Shown piece by piece: positions 23,001 to 32,981 of a stretch of DNA of 64,000 bases (position 1 is its first letter; the number at the start of each line of letters is the position of its first letter). Under the pieces are notes generated by a model that saw only the letters and a list, made by a program, of their open reading frames with translations, did no database searches and was not told the DNA's origin. Position numbers and translations under genes: made by a program. Location: assembly GCF_000327385.1 (NCBI RefSeq), contig NW_008707526.1, forward strand, positions 496,289 to 560,288. The letters run 5' to 3'. The DNA is from Lottia gigantea (lineage: Eukaryota; Mollusca; Gastropoda; Lottiidae).

Positions 23001-26000
23001 TTATACTTTAATTAAGCATGTTTTAATCTTATCCATGACATGTGTGATTTTTAAAAATTTAGATTAAAGAGAACATGTGTTTTACTATTTAAATAAAATT
23101 AAAAAATTTGGAATTAAAAATTTTCAAGATAAAGTAACTTTTGATGGTTTTAAAAGTCAGAGAAATGAACTATGAAATGAATATTTAGCTGTATAAGTGA
23201 AGGCTCATTTCAAATAAGAATTAAATTGGGCTGTTTAGAGATTTCTGACCAATTAGCCAAACTAATAACAAAGATCTCCATTGCGTCAATGAGATTTTGT
23301 TTGCTTAACATATGGCATAATTAGGCTAATCAGCTGGCTAATTATTAATTAGTTAATTGGCAATTAAGAAAACAAGGCCATTATTTACTTATAATTAACC
23401 TTCGACCCCAGAAAGTTCAATTCTCTGACGTTGTTTTGTTAATCTGTTTGTATTATAAATATTGTTAGTCTAGTTTCTATCATTCTTTACTTAGTTCAAT
23501 TTGACGTTTGTCATAAATCTTTTACTCAAGACTACTGTTTCATTGAAGACTGAAATTCGACATCTTTAACATCTGTTTCATTGAAGACTGAAATTTGACA
23601 TCTATAATATCTGTTTCATTGAAGACTGAAATTTGAAATTTAAATCTGTAACAACTGTTAAGTGTAGACTGAAATTTGATCATTGTAGACTGAAATTTGA
23701 CATCTGTAACAACTGTTTTAGTGTAGACTGAAATTTGACATCTGTAACAACTGTTTTAGTGTAGACTGAAATTTGATCATTGTAGACTGAAATTTGACAT
23801 CTGCAACAACTGTTTAAGTGTAGACTGAAATTTGACATCTGTAACAACTGGTTTGGTGTAGACTGAAATTTGATCATTGTAGACTGAAATTTGACATCTG
23901 TAACAACTATTTCATTGTAGACTGAAATTTGACATCTGTAACAACTATTTCATTATAGACTGAAATTTGACATCTGTAACAACTATTTCATTATAGACTG
24001 AAATTTGACATCTGTAACAACTATTTCATTATAGACTGAAATTTGACATCTGTAACAACTGTTGCATTGTAGACTGAAATTTGACATCTGTATCAACTGT
24101 TTCATTGAAGACTGAAATTTGACATCTGTAACAATTGTTTCATTATAGACTGAAATTTGACATCTGCAACAACTGTTTAAGTGTAGACTGAAATATGATC
24201 ATTGTAGACTGAAATTTGACATCTGTAACAACTATTTCATTATAGACTGAAATTTGACATCTGTAACAACTGTTGCATTGTAGACTGAAATTTGACATCT
24301 GTATCAACTGTTTCATTGAAGACTGAAATTTGACATCTGTAACAATTGTTTCATTGAAGACTGAAATTTGACATCTGTAACAACTGTTTTAGTGTAGACT
24401 GAAATTTGATCATTGTAGACTGAAATTTGATATCTGTAACAATTGTTTCATTGAAGACTGAAAATTGACATCTGTAACAACTGTTTCATTGAAGAAATTT
24501 GACATCTGTAAGAAATTTGACATGTGTAACAACTATATCATTGTAGATTGAAATTTGACATCTGTAACAACTATTTCATTTTAGAATGAAATTTGACTTG
24601 TTTTGTAAATCTATTGCTAAAGACTGATATATCCATTCCATATCATTTGATTTAACTTTTGATCGTAAGAATTATTATAATCTTTAAACCAAGACCAAAA
24701 CACCTAGTATCACTTAACTTTCAGAGAGTCTACAAAGCTTGTTTCTGTTTAATTGGTTTTTATCCTGACTCAAAGTTTTTTTAATAATATTTTCGTCACA
24801 AGAATTTTTTCTATGTAAATCTCTCTATGAATCAATGTTAGAAGCTAGACTAGCAGTTTGTAGTTGAATGCACACAGAAAACAAATTAGCAATGGAGGAT
24901 ACTGAAACATGTACTTTTTGGGGAAATTTTTACATGTTCATTGGCTATTGTTTAGGAAATAACTGCAAGAGTATACAATTCTCAATAGAAATTCTATGCA
25001 TTGTTTGAACTGCTGAAAACAAATTTTCTTTTATTGCTATTGGCTGATTTACAATTAACAAACATATTTTGATCTTAAAACAGTGTCCAATTATTATTGT
25101 ATCAGTATATCATGCCTTATGACTAAATTCATGAGAGTTCTTGTAATATATCAGCCAATCAATTTTGTCATATTTTCTTGCTAATTTGACCTGATTTTGC
25201 TGATATTTTGTGTGCATTGAGACTCATCATACTGCAGCTTTTATTCTATTCTATATTTTACTTACTAATCTTTCTCTTTTTGTTTGTTTTTTTGCTTCTT
25301 TTTACCCTAGTATCCGGACCATCTTATTAACTCATGTGAAAAACGGAAACCTCGCAATCGATTTACAGTTCGAAGCAGCAAACGTAAAGATAAGAAAATT
25401 GATAGTCCCACACATAACCGCGACACAAATATAGTGAGTTAGCCATTGTACATCATGGGCATGGTTGGGGCTTGAGATTCTTTGGTTCTTACATTCTGTC
25501 CACAGGAACTTCTCAAGAATCTTTATCACAGTACTGAGGACAAATTTATAGAGAGTTTAAAATGTAACCCTTTTCTGATCTATACCTAAAAGTTAATCCC
25601 TTGGCACTTGATTTAAAGTCTAATTCTATTTTACAAGTCATCCTGTTAGGTGCAAAATAGTAGTGTAAAACTCCTCATTTCTGTATTTGCTTTCCAGTTT
25701 CCTACATGCCAAGACATCTTCTTAAAGTCCTTAGTCAACAGGAATCGGTGAATTTTACATTGAATTTTTTTATGCAATTTTGCTGGTCAGAAATCTGCTG
25801 GTTAGTTGGTTGCTGACAAGTTAACTTCTGCTTCTAGCTAACTGATATTGTTGACTGCTAATCAAAAGTTTCTATTGAATAAAGTATTTGAAAACTAAGA
25901 ATATAATAAGTTACAGCACCATAGAATTAGACTTGATATCATATTGTATCTTGACCACATCTCAAGCCCTAATTTCATTCTATTGTAATCTCACTATCTA

Positions 26001-29000
26001 TATAACCTATCATCCAGACTGAAAATGATACCCCAGACACACCTAGTCTTTATATGAACTCTTCCTACTATAGTTATAGTAGGTCAACCATATTAATGCA
26101 CATGCAGAAAATCACCCCTGATATTCTCTTTGAACTATTCTATATATATTTTAAGTGGTTCAATGATAGCCATGCACATGCAATTGGTACATTTATTTTC
26201 ACTGCTTTATATGTAGATTTATTAACAAAAAGTTAAAAAATACTTGTAAACCTTTCCAGATGTTTTCATTGAATTACACTTCATGTTCAAATATATTTTG
26301 GATGTGCATACCTAATGAACTATATAGGTATATACTATGAGGAAGAGGTGTGTCTTCAAGGTATTTATTTTCAGCCATTATTTAAATCATTATAGTTTAT
26401 AATCACTGAGCTTATATCACTGTTTAATCTCATAGAGGAATATTAGATCTTTAACCTCACTGCTTTAATATAATATAGAACAACCTCCTAATATATATAT
26501 ATATACTGTATTTTCTTTAGCAGTTTTCTTTTTGGTAAGGATTTTAGGGTTTATAGGTGTTTACAGGTAGCTACAGTAGCTTAGAAAGGCACTAGCTTTA
26601 CTTACTACTAGTAAACGAACTAGCTTAATTTACTTTATGATCATTGTTCATGATGTTTAACAACAATGTATGATCAGATGCATGTCAGGTGTCTTTCATG
26701 AAATTTATCAGAACCAACATAATATCATAATCAGAGGACACAAGTCTCTAAGATCACAAATACATTGTTTACCATAATTTTAGCAATTGTAATGATTTTT
26801 TCGGTTGGTCTTGATATCAAAAACTTTCATGCTTATCTTAAGCTTGAAGGTAGAAAAAGAACTCTTTGTAGGCAGTAATGATGACACTATTTGTGTTATA
26901 ATGTCACATCATCTTAATTTTGAGATAGCTTGTTCTATATCTCAATACTCCTGCCAATCATTTGACAACATTCTACTCTGAATTCTACTCTTATTCCTTC
27001 TTAAGACTTTAAAAAAAAAAGATATTCTGTGTAATATGACATTCTGTTTATTACAAATACAACACTAATCAGAGGTTCCTGTATGATCTGACATCCAGTC
27101 ATCTTATCCACTTACCGCCAATAAGATAATCACAGTTGTTTTGTTTTTTAATGACCGTGATATTAATTTTCAGAATAATGCCACGCCCACGTTAAATTTA
27201 ATAGTACCAGAACGGATGCAGACCAGTACCTCCAACCCTAATCTCTTGTCTTCAAATAATGAACGTCTTCGACCTGTCAGTATGCCAGAAACTAATCTTC
27301 TCCCTTCACATCAACTCAGAATACAAGAAATTAAATTACGCGAAACTTTTATCAACAAGGCTGATAGAGGTTGGTATTTTTTGGATGATACCCAATAATG
27401 TGCAGTGAGTGAATGTTTGCCAGGACATCTGCCTTACCATACTCTTTTTCAATTTCTAACTGTTGATGAATCTTGGAGTGCACAGCCCAAGCACACAATG
27501 CCTTGGTTTATTGTCCTATCCAACTACAAGACATTGACCGAGTTATATCAGTGACATGGGAAAACCATTTTTAAAACTGTGATGGTATCATCATCATTAT
27601 TATGCTGCCCTGACTTGGGTTACCCAGCAAGCCTCAAAATCATTGATACACACATATGAATAAGTATAACATGTTTTCTTTCAGTTCATGGTAATTTAAA
27701 AAATTTAATACATCTGATGGGAACAGAAAGAGAGAGATTAAAGAGCACTATAGAAGCAGATGCTGGTAATTCTTCAATGACAGCTAATACACCTGGTAAC
27801 TCCAACCAAACAGCTGCTATGTTACGTCAACGACTAGCTGAGGTAATTTCCTATACAATGTTCTATTTCTTTGAGGTAAGGTTATATTGGTTGACAAAAT
27901 GATGAACAAATCCTCAAGTTATTAAACTTAAGTAAAGTCAACTTAGAATTACTTACTCAGCTCCTTATCCTTATAGTCAGAAGTTTTAAGAGTAATATAA
28001 AAGGAGTATATTATTCATCGCTGCTCTGCCAGCAACATTTCTTTCATTTCACATGGCATGTGATCATTTGCCAAACAATAGGAATAAAAAGCAATTCTGT
28101 CAATAAAAAATCAAGAGTAAAAGTTGTATAGTAGTGGACAACCAGATCAATTTATGCCTGACCAAACAACAGCTGCATTTGATTTCATATGTCATATATT
28201 TTTGGTAGACTAATTTTTATGAACATATTTGTAGAGTAATCAACAGAATGCTGAATTACGAGCTAGACTGATTCGTATTGGTGCTGAATGTAATATAAAT
28301 AATATTATTGGACCACCACCTCTCTCACCACTGCCTTCACCACCAGTTGTTCATGTAAGTTTCTTTCTGAACTTGATACTGTACTGTGCTTTATCATCAG
28401 TCATTATCATTGCTTATTCTTGTAATGTCATCACCATCAATTTAGTCACCATCATTTATTCATCATGGGTCATCACCATCATTTATTCATCATGGGTCAT
28501 CACCATCATTTATTCATCATGGGTCATCACCATCATTTATTCATCATGGGTCATCACCATCATTTATTCATCATGGGTCATCACCATCATTTATTCATCA
28601 TGGGTCATCACCATCATTTATTCATCATGGGTCATCACCATCATTTATTCATCATGGGTCATCCCCATCATTTTATTACAGCATCACTTTGCCATAAATG
28701 TTAGCATCATTACAATCACTAATATAAGTGTCCTGTTATTCATGTATCATCACCATAAGTTATTTATATAAACTTGTCTTTATCAGTCATTCATCTAAGT
28801 TTCTTCATTATAAATAATTCATGCAAGTGTGTTGCCTTGCATTAAAATCAATTGTATAAATGGTGATTTGAATTGTCTTTAGGATCGAAATCAACTTGCA
28901 CAGTCTATGTCGGCTGAGAGTTTCTCTATGTCAGAATATTATGATGCAGAAGAAAATGTAGAAGCTATGAGTGAGAGTTCGTCTGAAGCATCTGATGAAG

Positions 29001-32000
29001 AAGATATTTCCAGTGAAGTGTCAGAAGAAGGCAATGATACAGGCATTACTAGTGGTACGTCTTTCAAAAAATGTCTTAAACTGATGTTCATGGTATAGAC
29101 AGGAGAGAGTTTCAATAAGCTGGGGGTTTTAATGGCAGGTCCAACTGTAGCGGAAGTAATTAGTTATTGATTAGTAATTAGAGGGATTTGAACCCACCAT
29201 ATTCAATCATCCAATTCAAAACCTCTTATAAAGGGGGATTTGCTTAAGGAGTGTTGTTAGGGTCTTGTCCAGAAGTTTTCTGCTTGTGTCCAATGCCAGT
29301 GGGTATCTCCTTCAACACCTAATACAAATTTTGCTGCCAAGTGTCTGTCAATTTCACTTGATCAATTTTGCCATTTTTTGTATACCAGTTATGTCAGAAG
29401 ATGTGATGTTAAGTTCAACGTTTCCTACTGGTAGAAGATCCAAGTTACCAGTACCCAAACCTGATTCTGGTGATATCAGTCTATGGAATTTATTATATAA
29501 AAATATTGGTAAAGACCTGACGAAAATATCTATGCCAGTTACATTAAATGAACCACTGAGCTCCCTACAGGTAAGCTGACATCACACAATTTTGAAATTT
29601 TTTAATTGGCCCAATAAGGATTCAAATATTGGTAAACATGGAACCAATTTACTTGTTCTTTAGAAAATCTTATGAACAATCTTTGTTGGTATTGAATTTT
29701 CCTTTTTGCCGATTTTTTTCTTTCAGTACAGAATGACTGATTAAATTTATCTCACGCCATTGCGATTACCAGTTGCATATGGTTGGGAATAATGAGAGTG
29801 GCCATGAGTACCGAACACTTATGACTGCTAATCTTATTCAAAACCATATGCAAGTGGTAAAGGCTATGGTGTGAGTGCCACTAGAAGTAATATCCTATAA
29901 TACTAGTAACCTCTTTATATTGTTTTATTATAGAGACTATGTGAAGAATTAGAGTATAGTGATTTATTAGATAAAGCTTCAGAATATGATGATCCTTATG
30001 AGAGAATGGTGAGTTGATTTACAATGGTATAGTAATGGAACACATGTATATAGAACTCGGTGCCCATTTTTATTGGTTGTTGTTTGGCAGTGTATATACA
30101 TACGCTCATTTTTACATTACCTTAGACAATGCTTATTATGAATCTTTACTTAACAGTATAGTTTTATACAAGAACAACAATGTTCCAATGATTATGGTTT
30201 TATTATTTATAGATATACGTAGCTGCGTTTGCAGTGAGTTCTTATGCAAGTTCTTTTTATCGTGCTGGTCACAAACCTTTCAACCCCCTACTGGGTGAAA
30301 CGTATGAGTGTATCAGAGAAGATAAAGGCTGGAGATTTATAGCTGAACAGGTAATGTTTGGTTTATTTACTGAATTGGTTCTAAGATCTTAAACTCAAAG
30401 TTTTCATGAGAGTGACACAAATCTGACCAAATTCATACATGTATAACTTGTAACTTATGTTATGTACCAGTAAATATATTTTGTTCATTACACACTGCCT
30501 TCAATAGTTCAAGAGCTTCAGATAGATTTCATCTGGTTAAGAACTGGTGTGGTTTCTGTCTATAGTTTTCACATTCATGACTGAAATGTATCTATTAAAA
30601 TGCCTTTGAAAGGAGTAAAAAAGCAGATTTTAATGGCTTCTGGAGAGCCCCTAGAAGCAGAACACTAGAACTTTATATATCATTTTATTTTAGGTCAGTC
30701 ATCATCCACCTATATCAGCTTGCTATGCAGATTCCAGAAATTTTATCTTGAGCCAAGGTGAGTCCTAATCCCTGACCTCAAAGGAAAGTTAAACCTCATA
30801 TTGTATGTGTTTTAAGAAGATAGAACTCCTGTTCCAATGATGAAGAAATGGTTTAAAGGATGTATTCATTAATAATTGTATATGCAGATAGTCACAGTTA
30901 TGTTATATTTTCATACAATAGACATTGAAAAGAAGCTAAGCATTCAAATATTTCTGAATATAAAAATTGAATTTTGTTTTCATATTTATCTTTATAGATA
31001 TGAGAGTAAAAACAAAGTTTTGGGGAAAATCTATGGAAATACAACCACTGGGAACAGTTAGTCTAATCTTGCCTAAGTAAGTTTTTACTCTTCTTCTTTC
31101 TGGGTTATATTTGTATTTCCCAGTTACTCTTTGCCTGGGAGTGTATTTAAGGAACAATATAAGGATGGCCTACTACTATGTGCATTTTTCAGTTGATTTT
31201 CTCAGATTAATGATAAAGAATTATTTTTTTCTAGATATAATGATTATTATCAGTGGAATAAAGTGACAACCTGTGTACATAATTTATTGGGTGGTCAACG
31301 ATGGGTAGACCAATATGGTGAAATGAAAATTACTAATGGTGATGTAGTTTGTAAATTAACTTTTACCAAGGTAATTAAGTTATCTTTGAATTACACAAAT
31401 TTAAGATCTATATCATTTAAAAGAAAGTATCAATAATCAACACTAATTTTTCTATTCATTGAGTTGTTTTAGCTTTGACAATTCTTTGGATTTGTAACTC
31501 TCCCTTGTGTCTACATCATAACCAGGTCAGTGCTTTCATGGAGACAATTCAATATTGACTTGATATTTTATTTCGAATATGTTTTATATTAAGTTTGGGT
31601 TTGTATAATTTTATAGGCTAGTCATTGGTCATCTAAGAAACATGAAGTATTTGGTACAATCAGTACAGGAGATGGTAAAGTGGTTCACAATATATTTGGT
31701 AAATGGAATGAAGGATTATTTTGTGGTCATGGATCTTCTGCTACATGTATCTGGAGACCAGGTATGCTCTTTTCCCTTTCTAAATATTTATTATGTTCAC
31801 CTAAATATCTGAGTGATACTTTGCCATCTATTCAATCAATGGTCCCCTGCTCAAGAACAACCCTATCAGCAATACTACTTAAATGACTTAGAAGAGGAGA
31901 TGCATAGTTCAGTTTGTGGCAAGTGGAGTCGCAGTGGAGTTAAACTGGATTGAGTGTCACTTAACTCAAATAAATGCCATGTTTCCTCCTTTTTAGGTTG

Positions 32001-32981
32001 TATGCCCGAAGATTATGAGTTATATTATGGTTTTTCAAGATTTGCTATTGAACTAAATGAAATAGATCCAGATCAATCCAGATTTTTACCTCCAACAGAT
32101 TCCAGATTTAGACCAGATCAGAGGTAACTTTTAATCTTTGTGATTCCCAAATATACATAAGTTTTCTATTTGTTGAAATGTGTGTTGACTATTTTAGCAA
32201 GTTAGGTCAAGGTTAAGGTTAAGGTTGGGGCATCCATGCATTCATCTTTTCCTACCCAACAAGTATTAGTGTCTTGTAAAACTGTTAACAATAAGCAGTG
32301 CAAGGGACATAACTCTTGTTAAGAAGTAACTATATCAGACTACAGTATGACAGTATGAATTATCTATGAATAAGTTTCTCTCTGTTTGATAATGAGTTTA
32401 TTTGTGTAATTATAGAATGTTAGAAGAGGGAAGAATACAGGAATCTGAGAGTGAGAAGTCTAGAATAGAACAGTCACAGAGAGAAAGAAGAAAACGTGAT
32501 GAAAAAGAACATTTACCATTGTGGTTTAGGTGATTAACTCTTTTCTTTTATTTTTAATTTGAATATTGAGGACGTTGTTGGGACTGTTTTACCTTTACTA
32601 CCTGATGGATATTCATTTGAACTTTGACTTATGTATGGCAATTTGGATAGCTTGTTTTTTCATCTTGTCCTAGTGATAACCATCATGTATGAGTCATGAG
32701 AAGGGAAAATAAAGCTTCTATTTTGCTAGGACAATGTAAATTGGAAATGTATGTCAAGCAATCAAAGGGACAATATTTCTAACCAATGGTGTCAAAAAAA
32801 CAATTATTCAAAATCTATTCTAACATCTAGTCCCTTTTTTTAACAAAAATAATTGACTATCAATTTACATCTATATTTCAGAAAACGTGGTAATGGTGAT
32901 AATTTTGAGTTTAACAGAAAATACTGGGAAACAAGGAAAGATCCTGGATTTAAAAATATGTCATTTGTGAAACTATGGTGA
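14049..32981 (+). CDS. OSBPL6: Oxysterol-binding protein-related protein, OSBPL3/6/7 group (ORP6-like)
   Basis: ORP proteins bind and exchange sterols and phosphoinositides at contacts between the ER and other membranes. Exons: 14049-14102, 16142-16366, 16686-16739, 20626-20739, 21126-21279, 21590-21730, 22287-22378, 25311-25433, 27174-27369, 27685-27842, 28235-28354, 28883-29054, 29389-29570, 29934-30008, 30213-30350, 30694-30757, 30998-31076, 31235-31370, 31617-31761, 31997-32123, 32416-32529, 32882-32981. Phases agree at every junction and the sum is 2763 nt (920 aa; human ORP6 is about 934). Order: PH domain (about 75-171), linker, FFAT motif (495-501), ORD (about 566-915) with EQVSHHPP at 665-672 and [12 protein letters not shown] upstream. 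The tail RKDPGF...LW is typical of the group. The ATG at 14049 is the first Met in the first exon found, but the frame is open back to the acceptor (14031), so a further 5' exon is possible. The exon 9 donor is GTTGGT. The symbol is the nearest vertebrate name; invertebrates probably have one ancestor-like copy of OSBPL3, 6 and 7. Confidence 0.95.
15000..15373. mobile_element. MITE copy A in ORP intron 1 (family also at 58185-58783)
   Basis: Begins ACTTAAAGGGGAAC and ends GTACTCTTTTAAGT, whose reverse complement ACTTAAAAGAGTAC gives short terminal inverted repeats. The interior matches two copies near 58.2-58.8 kb over most of its length, for example GAGCTGTGAACACTATTACT, TTTGAAGGCTC and ATTCCTGTTTCTGA. 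The overlapping open frames at 14938-15126 (+) and 14910-15110 (-) partly lie in it and are not genes. Confidence 0.75.
17405..18326 (-). mobile_element. Truncated Tc1-like DNA transposon in ORP intron 3
   Basis: The 3' part of a Tc1/mariner-superfamily element lies antisense to the ORP gene. The end at about 17405-17430 reads ACTAGTGTCCAAAAGAAACG, like a Tc1-type terminus, and an untranslated 3' segment separates it from the transposase stop at 17667. The other end is gone: at 18326 the transposase frame runs directly into the ATACATGTTATA satellite, so the helix-turn-helix N-terminal region and the second terminus are missing. Its GC content is clearly above that of the host intron. Confidence 0.88.
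17667..18326 (-). pseudogene. Tc1-like transposase, C-terminal DDE domain only
   Basis: The frame is open without a stop from 18326 to 17667, about 219 codons; the first Met is at 18245. It reads [20 protein letters not shown], then [44 protein letters not shown] and a terminal GGHTRY, all Tc1 DDE-domain landmarks. The second Asp (QHDNA) and the Glu (NPIEHLWD) have 34 residues between them, the DD34E spacing of Tc1. The first catalytic Asp, expected in FSDESRF, is Lys here (FSKESRF). With that change and no DNA-binding half, it should be inactive. The + strand frames at 17743-18000 and 18085-18366 are shadows. Confidence 0.9.
18325..18628. repeat. 12-bp palindrome-rich satellite (ATACATGTTATA type)
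   Basis: About 25 units of roughly 12 bp alternate AATACATGTTAT and ATTACATGTTAT, each holding the palindrome ACATGT. The array begins exactly where the Tc1-like transposase frame stops and ends before CACAATATTTATTACACAG. Open frames at 18370-18699 and 18405-18692 (Tyr, Cys, Asn, Thr or Val, Ile, His repeats) result from the 12-bp phase. Confidence 0.94.
19238..19485. repeat. Diverged direct duplication, period about 150 bp, in ORP intron 3
   Basis: TCTTCTTAATCACAAACATT, TCTATTCAAATCCCAATACG ... AGCAAGGCAGGTTATGC at 19238-19322 recurs as TCTTCTTAATACAAACAGTT, CTATTCAAATCCCAGTATGA ... AGCAAGACAGGTAATGC at 19390-19462. Either a local duplication or two copies of one dispersed repeat. Confidence 0.75.
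22892..22907. repeat. Poly-C run of 16 in ORP intron 7
   Basis: An uninterrupted C tract within a longer C/T-rich stretch (CTCCCCAT before, TCCCCCTACC after). On the opposite strand it is a G tract. Its assembled length may be unreliable. Confidence 0.9.
23535..24600. repeat. 38-bp minisatellite in ORP intron 7, with short 21-bp variants
   Basis: About 27 units built on GACTGAAATTTGACATCTGT followed by AACAACTGTTTCATTGTA or close forms. Shortened units (GACTGAAATTTGATCATTGTA) are interspersed at about 23670, 23765, 23865, 24185 and 24400, always followed by a full unit. The frame at 23680-23877 (-) is only repeat. Confidence 0.95.
28445..28672. repeat. 27-bp minisatellite in ORP intron 11
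   Basis: About eight near-identical units of TCATCATGGGTCATCACC plus ATCATTTAT follow the exon 11 donor by about 90 bp. The unit is a multiple of three, so several frames stay open (28373-28771 and 28465-28704, reading MGHHHHLFI repeats). These are artefacts of the array: it lies between a good donor (28355) and a good acceptor (28882) and is absent from ORP proteins. Confidence 0.95.
28934..28954 (+). other. OSBPL6: FFAT motif (VAP-binding) of the ORP protein, EYYDAEE
   Basis: Residues 495-501 read EYYDAEE, matching the FFAT consensus E-F/Y-F-D-A-x-E. Vertebrate ORP6 has EFFDAQE in the same place, preceded by a similar MSESVSE-like stretch (here [12 protein letters not shown]). Acidic and Ser-rich residues flank it on both sides (AESFSMS before; [16 protein letters not shown] after), the acidic tract that favours VAP binding. 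FFAT motifs tether ORPs to ER-resident VAP proteins. Confidence 0.9.
29481..32978 (+). other. OSBPL6: OSBP-related lipid-binding domain (ORD), exons 13-22
   Basis: Residues about 566-915. Visible in order: [123 protein letters not shown]-type [43 protein letters not shown]. The EQVSHHPP signature is split by intron 15. The lid region and the two HH of the phosphoinositide site are intact, so lipid exchange should be possible. Confidence 0.95.
29751..29875. repeat. Inverted repeat with 34-bp arms in ORP intron 13 (small MITE or hairpin)
   Basis: The left arm 29751-29784 (CTCACGCCATTGCGATTACC...) and the reverse complement of 29842-29875 (CTCACACCATAGCCTTTACC...) match at about 28/34, including the inner GTTGCATATGGTT/CTTGCATATGGTT. 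The spacer is 57 bp. No clear target duplication (left flank AATTTAT, right flank TGCCACT). The length and clean arm ends fit a miniature TIR element. Confidence 0.8.

Noticed and set aside
28373-28771. Open frames with MGHHHHLFI and related repeats, suggesting a His-rich peptide gene
   Set aside because: They lie wholly in ORP intron 11 between strong splice sites and consist of a 27-bp minisatellite.
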